A stretch of DNA of 64,000 nucleotides from Nocardia sp. NBC_00403 (GCF_036046055.1 NZ_CP107939.1:7130001-7194000), one strand, 5' to 3'; positions 9,653 to 18,244 are shown, counted from the first letter of the stretch. Notes: generated by a model not told the origin, from the letters alone. Made by a program: numbers and translations.

Positions 9653-10723
9653 GTGCGTACTTCGAACACACAGGACCGCCTGACACGCACCATCTCCCGC
9701 ACCGCGCTGATCATCGCGTCCGTCTCTGCTGTCGCACTCACCGCAGGATGCGGTGGCACCGGCACCGACAGCGGCGACGGCAAGACCGTCACCGTGTACT
9801 CCGCCGACGGCGTCGGCAGCTGGTACACCACCCAGTTCGCCGAATTCGAGAAGCAGACCGGCATCTCGGTCGACCTGGTCGAGGCGGGCTCCGGCGAAGT
9901 CGTCAACCGGGTGGACAAGGAACAGTCCAACCCGCAGGCCGACGTGCTCGTCACGCTGCCGCCATTCATTCAGAAGGCGAAAAGCGCCGGGCTGCTGCAG
10001 GACAGCGGTGTCGACACCACCGCGGTCGCGGCCGCCGACAAAGACCCCGAAGGCAAGTACGTCACCCTCGCGGGCAACTACTCGAGCTTCATCGCCAACC
10101 CCTCCGTGGACACCACCCACATCACCTGGGACGACCTGCTGAAGCCGGAGTACAAGGGCAAGCTGCAGTACTCGACCCCCGGTCAGGCCGGCGACGGCAC
10201 CGCGGTGCTGATCCTGCTGCAGAACCTGCTCGGCAAGCAGGGTGCGCTGGACTACCTCGGCAAGCTGCAAGCCAACAATGTCGGCCCCTCGTCCTCCACG
10301 GGCAAGCTGCAGGCCAAGGTCGACAAGGGTGAGCTGGTCGTCGCCAATGGCGATGTCCAGATGAACCTGGCCAACATCAAGGACAAGGGTTCCAAGTTCA
10401 CCCTCTTCTTCCCCGCCGCTGCCGACGGCAAGCGCTCCACCGTTGCCGTGCCGTACGTGATGGGCATGGCCAAGGGCGCCCCGCACAAGCCGGCGGCCGA
10501 GAAGCTGATGGAGTTCCTGCTGTCGGCCGATGCGCAGAAGACGCTGCCCGATGCCTTCGCGGTGCCTGCTCGCACCGAGCTGCGCGACGCGCCCGCAACC
10601 GGCACCGGACCCTCGGCAGCCGCGACGCTCAAAGGTGTCGAGATCGTAAACGTCGATTGGAACAAGGTGCTTCGAGAACTGGACGGCGACGTTGCCGCGT
10701 ACCAGCAGGCCACCGGTAGCTAG
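9653..10723 (+). CDS. Phosphonate (2-aminoethylphosphonate-type) ABC transporter substrate-binding lipoprotein
   Basis: Extracytoplasmic binding lipoprotein of 356 residues, the recognition subunit of the importer encoded next. A charged N-terminus and hydrophobic segment end in the lipobox LTAGC, giving lipidated Cys33. The mature part is of the iron/AEP binding class: TVTVYSADGVGSWYTTQFAEFEKQTGI at the start, then VVNRVDKEQSNPQADVLVT. It ends with a segment typical of the family (AEKLMEFLLSADAQKTL). It starts at GTG 9653 after an 81-base gap from the HAD gene. The 2-AEP assignment depends on neighbours; ferric or thiamine-type relatives share the fold. Confidence 0.87.
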   Translation: MRTSNTQDRLTRTISRTALIIASVSAVALTAGCGGTGTDSGDGKTVTVYSADGVGSWYTTQFAEFEKQTGISVDLVEAGSGEVVNRVDKEQSNPQADVLVTLPPFIQKAKSAGLLQDSGVDTTAVAAADKDPEGKYVTLAGNYSSFIANPSVDTTHITWDDLLKPEYKGKLQYSTPGQAGDGTAVLILLQNLLGKQGALDYLGKLQANNVGPSSSTGKLQAKVDKGELVVANGDVQMNLANIKDKGSKFTLFFPAAADGKRSTVAVPYVMGMAKGAPHKPAAEKLMEFLLSADAQKTLPDAFAVPARTELRDAPATGTGPSAAATLKGVEIVNVDWNKVLRELDGDVAAYQQATGS

Positions 10724-10748
10724 TTCGCCAGAAGTGAGGAGCCGCAAC

Positions 10749-11993
10749 ATGTCCGACGGTGACGCGCCCCCGAAATCGTCCCCCGTGACCACCACCGCGA
10801 TCGCAACCGCGCCGGCCACCGCGCCCACCGGCGTCGAACCCGCCATCGTGTTCGACCGGGTCGGGGTCAGCTACGGCCGCGGTCGCAAGACCACCGTCGC
10901 ACTGACCGATTTCACACTGCGCGTCGCCGCCGGGGAGACGGTCGCGCTCCTCGGCCCCAGCGGCTCGGGCAAGTCGACCGCGCTCGAGGCACTGGCCGGA
11001 TTCGTCCGGCCCACCTCGGGTGCGGTACGGCTGTCCGGCCGCGACGTCACCGACCTTTCCCCCGCCAAGCGCGGGATCGGCGTCGTGGTGCAGTCCTACG
11101 CACTGTTTCCGCATATGAGCGTGCACAGCAATGTCGCTTTCGGCTTGAAGTCACATCGCGTGCCGCGCAAAGACATTGATGGGCGGGTAGCCGAGGCACT
11201 TGCCATGGTCGGCATGACCGCCTACGCCGAGCGCCTGCCCCGTGAGCTGTCCGGTGGTCAGCAGCAGCGCGTCGCGATCGCCCGGGCACTTGCGATCCGA
11301 CCGAAGGTACTTCTGCTGGACGAACCACTGGCCGCGCTCGACGCCCAGCTGCGGCAGTCGATGCTCGGCGAGCTCCAGGAGTTGCGAAAGGCGTTGCCGG
11401 ACACGGCGATGCTGTATGTCACCCATGATCAGTCCGAAGCATTGGCGCTGGCGGATCGGATCGCGGTGATGCGCGATGCGCGGCTTGTCGATATCGACAC
11501 CGCCGAAAACCTATGGCAGCGCCCACCCACCGGGTTCACCGCCGGCTTCCTCGGCGGCGCAAACCTGTTGCCGTGCACCGTCAATCGAGTGTCCGGCACC
11601 TCGGCTCTAGTCACGGTCGGCACGCACACGCTACGCGCCGATGCGCCGCACCCGGGTGTCGGACGCCCAGGTTGGGCAGTGGATTCGGCTGCACTGCTGT
11701 GCATTCGGCCGCACACCGTGCAGATCGGCGCGACTTCGGAGCGCAATGCCGTGCGCGGCACTGTGGTTTCCAGCGTCTGGCGCGGCGCGGTCACGCACGT
11801 GCATCTGACGATCGACGGACTCACCGACGAGATCAGCGTCGACGTACCCGGCCACTTCGATACCGAGGCTGGAGCGGTGCTCGGCGTCCGGTTCCCGGAC
11901 CCGGCCGGCGTGCTGATCCCACCGACACTCGGATCCGAATTCGACAGTTCCGCAACCGATTCCGTTGCGGATGTGCTGGGAGCGCAAGTATGA
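10749..11993 (+). CDS. Phosphonate ABC transporter ATP-binding protein
   Basis: Importer ATPase of 414 residues. Walker A is GPSGSGKST (69-77), the Q-loop sits in VVVQSYALFPHM, the signature is LSGGQQQR (167-174), Walker B is LLLDEP (188-193), and the switch His is in YVTHDQSEALALADR. A TOBE-like C-terminal domain (roughly 265-400) follows. I start at ATG 10749, preceded by GAGGAG at a spacing of 7; the frame is open further upstream but overlaps the binding-protein gene. A 30-residue Thr/Ala/Pro-rich leader precedes the nucleotide domain. It should pair with the two permeases that follow. Confidence 0.93.
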   Translation: MSDGDAPPKSSPVTTTAIATAPATAPTGVEPAIVFDRVGVSYGRGRKTTVALTDFTLRVAAGETVALLGPSGSGKSTALEALAGFVRPTSGAVRLSGRDVTDLSPAKRGIGVVVQSYALFPHMSVHSNVAFGLKSHRVPRKDIDGRVAEALAMVGMTAYAERLPRELSGGQQQRVAIARALAIRPKVLLLDEPLAALDAQLRQSMLGELQELRKALPDTAMLYVTHDQSEALALADRIAVMRDARLVDIDTAENLWQRPPTGFTAGFLGGANLLPCTVNRVSGTSALVTVGTHTLRADAPHPGVGRPGWAVDSAALLCIRPHTVQIGATSERNAVRGTVVSSVWRGAVTHVHLTIDGLTDEISVDVPGHFDTEAGAVLGVRFPDPAGVLIPPTLGSEFDSSATDSVADVLGAQV

Positions 11994-12162
11994 GGGGCTG
12001 CGCGCTCCCGGACCGGCCGGTCGGCGCGCTCGCGTCCGACCCGGCCGGTGCCCCGACTCTGGCCGGACCGAGCTCGGACTCGCGACGGTGCGGTGGACCG
12101 GATCTCGGACTCGCGACGACTGCCGCCATGAACTGGGTCACCGCGGGCGTCGGGTGGCGACC
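11994..12162. other. Intergenic spacer inside the transporter run, with short direct repeat
   Basis: 169 bases between ATPase and first permease, unusually long for this tight run. It contains CTCGGACTCGCGACG twice (12073-12087 and 12114-12128, period 41). No convincing gene or terminator; the role is unknown. Confidence 0.5.
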
Positions 12163-13065
12163 ATGAGCGCCTCCGCGATACTCGAATCCCCTGCCGAGAC
12201 CGTCGCCGCACCGTCGCCTACACAGGGGCGCACCTGGCGGCCGGTGCTCTGGAGCCTGCCGCCGCTGCTGGTGGTCGTGGTCATCGCGGTGTACCCGATC
12301 GTGCGGGTGCTCGCCGAATCCACGGTGACCCCGGAAGGCCGCGGCACGGCCGTCTGGTCGCGGGTGCTCGGCTCGGAGTCGTTCCGTGATGCGTTGTGGC
12401 GCACCATTTCCATTGCGGTCTTCTCGACGGCCGGGTGCCTGACCCTCGGCACTGTTCTGGCGATCGTGCTGGCGTTCGTCCCTTTCCCCGGTTCCACGCT
12501 GGCCGGCCGTCTGATCGACACGATCTTGACCATGCCGTCATTCCTCATCACGCTCGCCTTCACCTTCCTGTACGGCACGGCGGGCGCGGTGAACGCACTT
12601 GCCACCGAGATCACCGGCCGCACCACACCGCTGCTGGACTTCCTGAGCACCCCGCTCGGGGTGATCCTCGCCGAAATCACCTTCTTCACACCGTTCGTGG
12701 TGCGACCGCTGCTGGCCGGTTTCGCCCAGCTGCCGCGCGAGCAACTGGACGTCGCTGCCAGCCTCGGTGCATCGCCATGGCGAGTGTTGCGTCAGGTGGT
12801 CATGCCCGAAGCGTGGCCGGCGCTGGCCGCGGGCGGCAGTCTCGTACTTCTGCTGACGCTCAACGAGTTCGGCATCGTGCTGTTCACCGGCGCGAAGGGC
12901 GTGACAACGCTGCCCGCCTTGATCTACACCCGCGGCATCGTGACCTTCGATCTGCCGGGCGCGGCGGTGCTCGCCACCGTGCAGGTGCTGCTGTCGCTGA
13001 GTCTGTACATCGGCTATCGGTTGATCTTCGCCCGAGTCACCGGACCCACGAGAAAGGAGCGCTGA
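12163..13065 (+). CDS. Phosphonate ABC transporter permease, first subunit
   Basis: Inner-membrane permease of 300 residues with about six hydrophobic helices. The first is LWSLPPLLVVVVIAVYPIV near residue 27. The cytoplasmic EAA loop that contacts the ATPase reads LDVAASLGASPWRVLRQVV followed by MPEAWPALAAG near residues 195-225. I start at ATG 12163; the open frame extends upstream into the ATPase gene, but those codons do not look like a permease N-terminus. The stop is followed within four bases by the second permease, so the two form a coupled heterodimer. Substrate is assigned from context. Confidence 0.92.
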   Translation: MSASAILESPAETVAAPSPTQGRTWRPVLWSLPPLLVVVVIAVYPIVRVLAESTVTPEGRGTAVWSRVLGSESFRDALWRTISIAVFSTAGCLTLGTVLAIVLAFVPFPGSTLAGRLIDTILTMPSFLITLAFTFLYGTAGAVNALATEITGRTTPLLDFLSTPLGVILAEITFFTPFVVRPLLAGFAQLPREQLDVAASLGASPWRVLRQVVMPEAWPALAAGGSLVLLLTLNEFGIVLFTGAKGVTTLPALIYTRGIVTFDLPGAAVLATVQVLLSLSLYIGYRLIFARVTGPTRKER

Positions 13066-13068
13066 CCC

Positions 13069-13866
13069 ATGCTGGTGTGGACACGACGCGGACGGGCCAT
13101 GGTGCTCACAGTCTTCGCACTCATCGTGCTCGTGGTGTTCCTCGCCCCGATTGCCACCGTGGCCGCCGCGGCGCTGGCCGGTAGCTGGACCGGTCCGCTG
13201 CCCTCGGATCCGGGTCTGTCGAACTTCCGGCAGGCCTTGTCCGGCCAGGAGGCGGCCAGCTTGTCGGTGAGCCTGCAGACCGCTCTGTTGGCGGGCGGAC
13301 TCGCCCTGGTGCTGGGCACCTGGGCGGCGCTCGCCGCGCGCGAGGCGCCCGACTGGTGGCGAAAGTTCACCGATGCGGTGTTCCATCTACCGGTCGCGGT
13401 GCCCTCCGTCGCCATCGGTCTCGGGGTGCTGATCGCGTTCAACGAGCGGCCGCTGCTGCTGGGTGGCACCAAATGGATTGTCATCGTGGCCCATTCGGTG
13501 CTGGTGCTCGCCTACGCCTTCAGTGCCGTCACCGCGGCGCTCGATCGCCTAGATCCCGCCTACCGACAGGCCGCGGAGTCGCTCGGCGCGGGACCGTTGC
13601 GGGTGCTATTGCTGGTGACGCTGCCCTTGTTGCTCCCTGCCCTCGGCGCGGCAACCGGTCTGGCAGTCGCCCTGTCCATGGGCGAGCTGGGCGCGACGAT
13701 CATGGTCTACCCCGCAACCTGGAAGACATTGCCGGTCACCATCTTCGGGCTCACCGACCGCGGCGAGGTATTCGACGCAGCCGCCAGCACCTGCCTGCTG
13801 CTGCTGGTGACGCTGGTCGCCTTGGTCGCCCTCGGTCGCTTGAAGAGCCGTGCCGCATTGCGTTGA
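13069..13866 (+). CDS. Phosphonate ABC transporter permease, second subunit
   Basis: Second membrane subunit, 265 residues, six predicted helices. The EAA loop reads YRQAAESLGAGPLRVLLLV followed by TLPLLLPALG near residues 163-191. It begins at ATG 13069, three bases after the previous stop, with AAAGGAGC inside the end of that gene as ribosome site. Together with the binding protein, ATPase and first permease it completes a PhnSTUV-like importer. It ends the phosphonate run; a 21-bp repeat tract follows. Confidence 0.92.
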   Translation: MLVWTRRGRAMVLTVFALIVLVVFLAPIATVAAAALAGSWTGPLPSDPGLSNFRQALSGQEAASLSVSLQTALLAGGLALVLGTWAALAAREAPDWWRKFTDAVFHLPVAVPSVAIGLGVLIAFNERPLLLGGTKWIVIVAHSVLVLAYAFSAVTAALDRLDPAYRQAAESLGAGPLRVLLLVTLPLLLPALGAATGLAVALSMGELGATIMVYPATWKTLPVTIFGLTDRGEVFDAAASTCLLLLVTLVALVALGRLKSRAALR

Positions 13867-13883
13867 GCATGAGCCGCACAGCG

Positions 13884-14057
13884 TTCTTCCCGATCCGTAC
13901 GGCGTCGAGCCCAGATCGGCACGGTGTCGAGCAGAACTGCGCGCCATCGAGCTCGGCCTCCGGGTCGGCGGTGAACTTGTCCGGCATCGAACCCCGAACG
14001 CGCAGTGTTGACCCCGAGCTACGCGGCATCGGCCCAGGCTGTGCGGCATCGAGCCCG
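13884..14057. repeat. Degenerate ~21-bp minisatellite, about nine units
   Basis: The intergenic stretch is built from imperfect copies of about 21 bp whose core is G(T/C)(G/A)TCGAGCCC, best seen in GTGCGGCATCGAGCCCGAA at the right end. The TCGA-like anchor recurs at 13905, 13927, 13947, 13965, 13987, 14008, 14029 and 14049, with a weaker copy at 13884. Spacings are 18-22. It ends about 20 bases before the DUF4126 start. The period is a multiple of three, but no convincing protein uses it. Confidence 0.75.
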
Positions 14058-14077
14058 AATCGCCCTACGATGACCAA

Positions 14078-14674
14078 GTGGAAGCACTTCCTCTGATCTT
14101 TACCGCAGGCTGGGCGAGCGGGGTCAATGCCTATGCCGTGATCTTCCTGTTGGGCATATTCGGCGCTACCGGCCTCTCCGACGACGTGCCGGAGGCGCTG
14201 CAGCGGACCGATGTGCTGATCGCCGCCGCTGTCCTGTTTCTCATCGAGGCCGTGGCCGACAAGATCCCGTACCTGGATTCCTTCTGGGACGCGCTGCACA
14301 CCATCGTCCGGCCCGCATCGGGCGCCGTCGTTGCCGCGCTGCTGGCCGGCCAGGACGGCTCGCTCCCCCAGCTAGCCGCGGGCGCGGTGGGTGGAACCAT
14401 CGCGCTGGTAAGCCATTTGGTCAAGGCGGGCACGCGAATGGCGATCAATACCTCGCCGGAGCCTGCGAGCAATATCGTGATGAGCGTGGTCGAGGACACC
14501 ACCGTCGCCGGCATCGTCACCCTCGCCATTTTCTACCCGATCGCGGCCGCGGTCTGCGCGGGCATCCTGCTGCTGATCGGCGTGATTCTGGTGGTCTTGC
14601 TCGCCAGTAGAATCCGTCGCTACCTCGTTCGCCGCAGGCAGCGCCGAGCCGCGAGGCACGCCGCGACGGCTTGA
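14078..14674 (+). CDS. DUF4126 domain-containing membrane protein
   Basis: A 198-residue integral membrane protein of unknown function. It opens with PLIFTAGWASGVNAYAVIFLLGIFG, the typical start of DUF4126. Hydrophobic segments follow near residues 42-60, 80-95, 105-120 and 145-180, and a short basic tail (RRYLVRRRQRRAARHA) is cytoplasmic. It starts at GTG 14078 right after the minisatellite. Its 5' neighbour is the phosphonate permease, but the repeat tract probably separates the transcripts. Confidence 0.85.
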   Translation: MEALPLIFTAGWASGVNAYAVIFLLGIFGATGLSDDVPEALQRTDVLIAAAVLFLIEAVADKIPYLDSFWDALHTIVRPASGAVVAALLAGQDGSLPQLAAGAVGGTIALVSHLVKAGTRMAINTSPEPASNIVMSVVEDTTVAGIVTLAIFYPIAAAVCAGILLLIGVILVVLLASRIRRYLVRRRQRRAARHAATA

Positions 14675-14929
14675 GCACAGGCAGCACCGCAACGAGAGTG
14701 GCGGCAGCGAACACAGATCCACAGCGGGCGTGCCGCGCCAGTCGACCACGCGGCACGCCGGGCGGGGCGCCCCGTTGCGCCCGCCGTCACTGCCGGCGAC
14801 ATAAACATCCGAATGGACGCACTGGTCGGATGAATCGACATCCGGGACATCGCCTTTATGTCAGTGACGCTGTTGGGGCAGTGTCACCAATTCGCTGTGT
14901 CGCAAGAACGCGACCGTTGGTCGCGCGGC
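14675..14929. other. Gene-free interval
   Basis: 255 bases between convergent DUF4126 and DUF4254 genes. I see no gene, RNA or strong hairpin in it. Confidence 0.5.
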
Positions 14930-15373
14930 TCACTGCTCGGGTAAACGGCGGCGGCCCCCGGCCACGTCGGTCACGAGATCAGTGTACCCGTCAACTAGTT
15001 CGGCTAGGTGGTACCAATGTTTATGGGTACTGTCGCTGCGCGCACCGTCGACATCGATCGCCTGGTTCGCATCCACCCAGCTGCGAGCCATCCTGTCGAC
15101 CACCGCACCCAGACTCTCGGTATGCAGTGCTGCGCCGTTGCGATGCTGCGGGATCTCCTGCGCGATCCATTCATTGATGTCGTCGACGAGTTCGCTTCGA
15201 CGACAATCGATTTCTGATATCAGATGCGCATCGCGCACTTGCCCGCGTCGCGCGTGCAACTCCGCGAGCGCATGCGCAGAGCGCAGCAATTCACGATCTT
15301 GGAAACGTCGGCCTTGGAAGGCACACAATATTTGCGGAGCAGTCGGCAGCACCCCTACCGTCGGCGCGCTCAT
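14930..15373 (-). CDS. DUF4254 domain-containing protein
   Basis: A 147-residue soluble protein of unknown function found mostly in actinomycetes. Family landmarks are a Leu/Ala-rich N-terminal helix (LLRSAHALAELHARR near 29), then SEIDCRRSELVDDINEWIAQEI near 53-74, HTESLGAVVDRMARSWV near 83-99, and a closing YHLAELVDGYTDLVTDV. It starts at ATG 15373. It stands alone, facing a long gene-poor tract on its 5' side, so context gives no hint of its job. Confidence 0.82.
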   Translation of the reverse strand: MSAPTVGVLPTAPQILCAFQGRRFQDRELLRSAHALAELHARRGQVRDAHLISEIDCRRSELVDDINEWIAQEIPQHRNGAALHTESLGAVVDRMARSWVDANQAIDVDGARSDSTHKHWYHLAELVDGYTDLVTDVAGGRRRLPEQ

Positions 15374-16072
15374 CCCCGTACCCCGAATTCACCCGACACC
15401 AACGCGCTTTGTACCAACATAATTGGCTCTCGATTCGGTTATCCCGGTCATCGGATCGGTTGTTCACAACTAGGCTAGCTGGATCATGCTCTTACAGATG
15501 CAAGAACGCAAGAGTGCGTCTGCATTGCTGCGCCTAGCGTGTGCCTACACCTTTCGGATGCCCGTATCCACAGCAGCGCAACAACTTCAACACACCCCGA
15601 ACGGGGTAGCGTCCATGGGCGCAAGCGACGTGAACCCGCTGGTCCCGCGGCAAATAACACCCCAGCGCACCCGCGCACGGAACCGTTCAACCCTGCCGAT
15701 CCCGACGCTGGAACCACCTCCGGCGAAGGCTGATCCGAGGTTCGTCTACGGCGCGCACACCCTCGACACGCCGGGACGAATCGTCTGTCGGGCGATCCTC
15801 GATGTCCTCGGATGAGCCTCTGGGGACCGGTTGGGCCAGCACGCCGGTAACGCTCGGATCACGCTGCACCGAGCCGAGAACGGCGCGGGGCGCGTCGGGG
15901 CGGCCCGGCGGATCCGGCTTCCGCTACAAGCACGCACCCTCGCGGACTGACTGTTGGCGACCAAGTGCTCCTACACCGCCCACACCGTGTTGGACATCCT
16001 CGGGCCCACCACCCTCGACGAGATAGCCATTCAATTGCCATCTCTGCGCGCATGCGAAGACGAGGTGGTGTC
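15374..16072. other. Gene-poor tract upstream of the integrase fragment
   Basis: About 700 bases with no complete gene I can defend. A frame at 15486-15815 codes for a 109-residue Pro/Arg-rich product of doubtful reality. A 42-codon fragment (15951-16076), reading SYTAHTVLDILGPTTLDEIA, ends in TGA overlapping the GTG of the integrase fragment. It looks like the tail of a lost partner gene. Base composition is less even than in the backbone. Confidence 0.45.
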
Positions 16073-16500
16073 GTGAACGTGTCCGTGACATCGACGCCCG
16101 CAGCGTCGGAAGCTGATATCGCGGCAGTGAAGGCGGTCCTGGATCGGTTCAACGTGACCGTCACCGACCTGGTCGCGACTCCGCAATCACGCTCACCGGC
16201 ACCGACTTTCACCGAGTACACGATGAAGGTGTTCGAGGCGATGAAACCCACCGGTACCCGCGACACCTACAGCTCGTACTGGCGCAAGCTCGTCAAGCAT
16301 TGGCCCGATGAACGCATCGATGAACCCGCCGTCACCGACTTGGAGTGGTTGGTCAACACCCCCGACGCCGAACGCGAAATCCGCCGCGGCGACCGCGGCG
16401 ACCGCGGCGGCCACGGCGTGGCCTACGCGGTTGTCAGCTCCCTGCGCTGCCTCTACAAGCACGCGGTCCGTGACGACATCATTGACCGCTTCGCCGCGCT
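16073..16500 (+). pseudogene. Tyrosine recombinase (integrase) N-terminal fragment
   Basis: From GTG 16073 the frame encodes the SAM-like core-binding half of a phage or plasmid-type tyrosine integrase: FTEYTMKVFEAMKPTGTRDT, then YSSYWRKLVKHWPDERIDEP, then VAYAVVSSLRCLYKHAVRDD. After about codon 140 similarity stops, and the frame merely runs on into the VOC gene. No catalytic domain with the R-H-R-H-Y residues follows, so it cannot recombine DNA. A short GDRGDRGG repeat near residue 104 may be a slippage product. It marks a decayed mobile element. Confidence 0.7.
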
Positions 16501-16513
16501 GACAAGGAGAATC

Positions 16514-16538
16514 GTTGTTCGGAACAATCCCGAACAAC
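16514..16538. repeat. Perfect inverted repeat upstream of the VOC gene
   Basis: GTTGTTCGG and CCGAACAAC, nine-base perfect arms separated by seven bases. It lies 22 bases before the ATG at 16561, so an operator is plausible. A stem-loop left from the truncated integrase is the alternative. Confidence 0.6.
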
Positions 16539-16560
16539 CCGCACGCGTAATGTCGCATGG

Positions 16561-16947
16561 ATGGCCTGCAGGATCACCGAACTCGTCATCAACTGTGCCG
16601 ACCCACAACGGCTGGCGGACTTCTGGTGCGAAGTCCTCGGCTACGTCGAACTCGGCTGGGAGGACGGCGCCCTGGAGATCGGCCCGCCCGGAACCGGCTT
16701 CGGCGGCCCGCAGCCCACACTGGTGTTCAGCCGCGGCACCGAGCCGAAGCGCGGGAAGCTGCCGCTGCACATCGACGTGAACCCCACCGACCGCGATCAG
16801 GACGCGGAATTGGAGCGGCTGCTCGCCGCGGGTGCGCGGAAGGTCGACATCGGCCAGACCGGTGCCGAAACGTGGCACGTGCTGGCCGACCCGGAGGGGA
16901 ACGAATTCTGCCTGCTCCGACGCCGAGTCGAGGCGGCGGAGAGCTGA
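16561..16947 (+). CDS. VOC-family (glyoxalase/bleomycin-resistance-like) protein
   Basis: A 128-residue vicinal-oxygen-chelate protein with paired beta-alpha-beta-beta-beta modules. It opens ACRITELVINCADPQRLADF and WCEVLGYVELGW, has LPLHIDVNPTDRD in the middle, and ends WHVLADPEGNEFCLLRR, the standard final strand of VOC_6-type proteins. Candidate metal ligands are His in LHIDV and Glu in NEFCL. Substrate unknown. It starts at ATG 16561 inside the run-on frame of the integrase fragment, with a palindrome just upstream. Confidence 0.85.
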   Translation: MACRITELVINCADPQRLADFWCEVLGYVELGWEDGALEIGPPGTGFGGPQPTLVFSRGTEPKRGKLPLHIDVNPTDRDQDAELERLLAAGARKVDIGQTGAETWHVLADPEGNEFCLLRRRVEAAES

Positions 16948-17274
16948 AGGGCGGTCAGCTCACGTCGTCCCGCTGATGGTCTTGGTGAACACCGCTCTTA
17001 CCGAGAGACACTCGCACGCTACGGCCGGTCTCGATGTTTGGTGATGGTGAAGTTACCGTTCGGAAAGTCAGCCATCAGTCTATTGTGTTGCCGCACAGTC
17101 GATCTTGGACCGAGTGGCGGGTTTTGCCGCGATAAAGACTTGAACCGCTGATCCGGAAGCACGACGATATTGCGGTGGCCGACAACTAGGCTGACAGTTG
17201 GATGTTCGCGGGTTGTCGCCAGGGATCGGTGGGCAGGGCGGGTGAGCAGCCCCGACTGGGCCTGGCCGGATTGT
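16948..17274. other. Gene-free interval
   Basis: 327 bases between the VOC gene and a convergent hypothetical gene, with lower GC than the flanks. I see no gene, IS end or terminator. Confidence 0.5.
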
Positions 17275-17868
17275 TCAGACGCGTTGAAATCGAGTCGGAC
17301 CGAGGCGCAGATTTTCGCCTACCCATTGTTCGAGCTCGCTGAGCAGGTGTCGATGCGGCTCGTTGTCGTGGTAAACCATGGCAATGAGATCGGCCCCGGC
17401 AGCCATGTGATGGGCAAGGTCACGGACCCCGGAGTCATGGGCAGGGTCGTTTCCGACGGCGGTCAGCAACCCGTAGATCCGCAGCGCGGTAGCGTGAGCG
17501 GCTCGTCGCAGCTCGGTGGCGGCGTGATCGTCGAGGTCGGTCGGGGTCAGGAATTCATACAGCGTCTCACCACGGTCGGTGATGACATTGACGGTCCGTT
17601 CACCGGCGGCGTCGGTCAGCCACATTTCGGCGTCAGCGGTAATTTCGTAGACCAGGTCGTGCTCACGAACGCAATCAGGTCCGCGCGTTGTGGTGAGCAA
17701 GGCCAGGCTGGCTCGCCCGACCGCAAGAAAACCACTCAGTGCGTGTGCGAGCAACTGCTCGGCAGGACCGGATGAGCGGCACGGAAGTCGTTGCCCCACC
17801 ATCGAAACCCAGCAGGTCAGATGCTCGGCGCCAGTGTCTGTCGCCCGGAATGGCGTCATATTTGGCAT
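17275..17868 (-). CDS. Hypothetical protein
   Basis: A 197-residue frame with no family I recognise. It is soluble, acidic and rich in Ala, Leu and Asp; an internal stretch ERTVNVITDRGETLYEFL suggests a beta-strand-rich core. An internal ATG at 17802 (MVGQRLPC) would remove 22 weakly coding residues and may be the real start. It sits inside the decayed mobile region, between the integrase and resolvase remnants, so it could be cargo of that element or itself decaying. Confidence 0.5.
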   Translation of the reverse strand: MPNMTPFRATDTGAEHLTCWVSMVGQRLPCRSSGPAEQLLAHALSGFLAVGRASLALLTTTRGPDCVREHDLVYEITADAEMWLTDAAGERTVNVITDRGETLYEFLTPTDLDDHAATELRRAAHATALRIYGLLTAVGNDPAHDSGVRDLAHHMAAGADLIAMVYHDNEPHRHLLSELEQWVGENLRLGPTRFQRV

Positions 17869-17922
17869 GCTACCCCGGACCTACACCGCAATCTGGCAGC
17901 AAAACGCGCCGGTGTTCCAGGA

Positions 17923-18040
17923 TCAGTGCTCCCCGAACTCGGCGAAGAAGCCCATCACCCTCAGCAGCAGGTTCGCCATCGGCAAATCATTGCGGTGAAA
18001 GCCAGTGCTTCCTCGACGAATTCGACCCGCACCCCGGGCG
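17923..18040 (-). pseudogene. Serine resolvase/invertase (Tn3-type) remnant with frameshift
   Basis: On the minus strand one frame reads GVRVEFVEEALAFT and the next frame reads NDLPMANLLLRVMGFFAEF. Joined across one missing base at about 17993, they match the highly conserved GVRVEFVKE..FTG.DSPMANLLLSVMGAFAEFER block of Tn3-family resolvases. The catalytic serine N-terminus and the DNA-binding C-terminus are absent. The gene is dead and dates an old transposition. Confidence 0.7.
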
Positions 18041-18244
18041 CCCACGGCCATCCGGACCCGGCTCGGGCCATCGCCGATACGGGTTAGCCCACGTGCCCAG
18101 CCGACACCGCCGACGCGCCGATGGCGACCGGACAGCGAGGCATTTCGTCGACGCCATGAGATTGCGACGTGGCAACTCGCGTACGCGACCGAATTCGTGG
18201 CGATCACGCAGATACAGCCGCTACGGGCCGCTGCTTGGTCGTGG

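Noticed and set aside
15486..15815. 109-codon plus-strand frame as a gene
   Set aside because: Composition is Pro/Arg/Thr-rich, it has no ribosome site and no family, and it lies in the decayed region.
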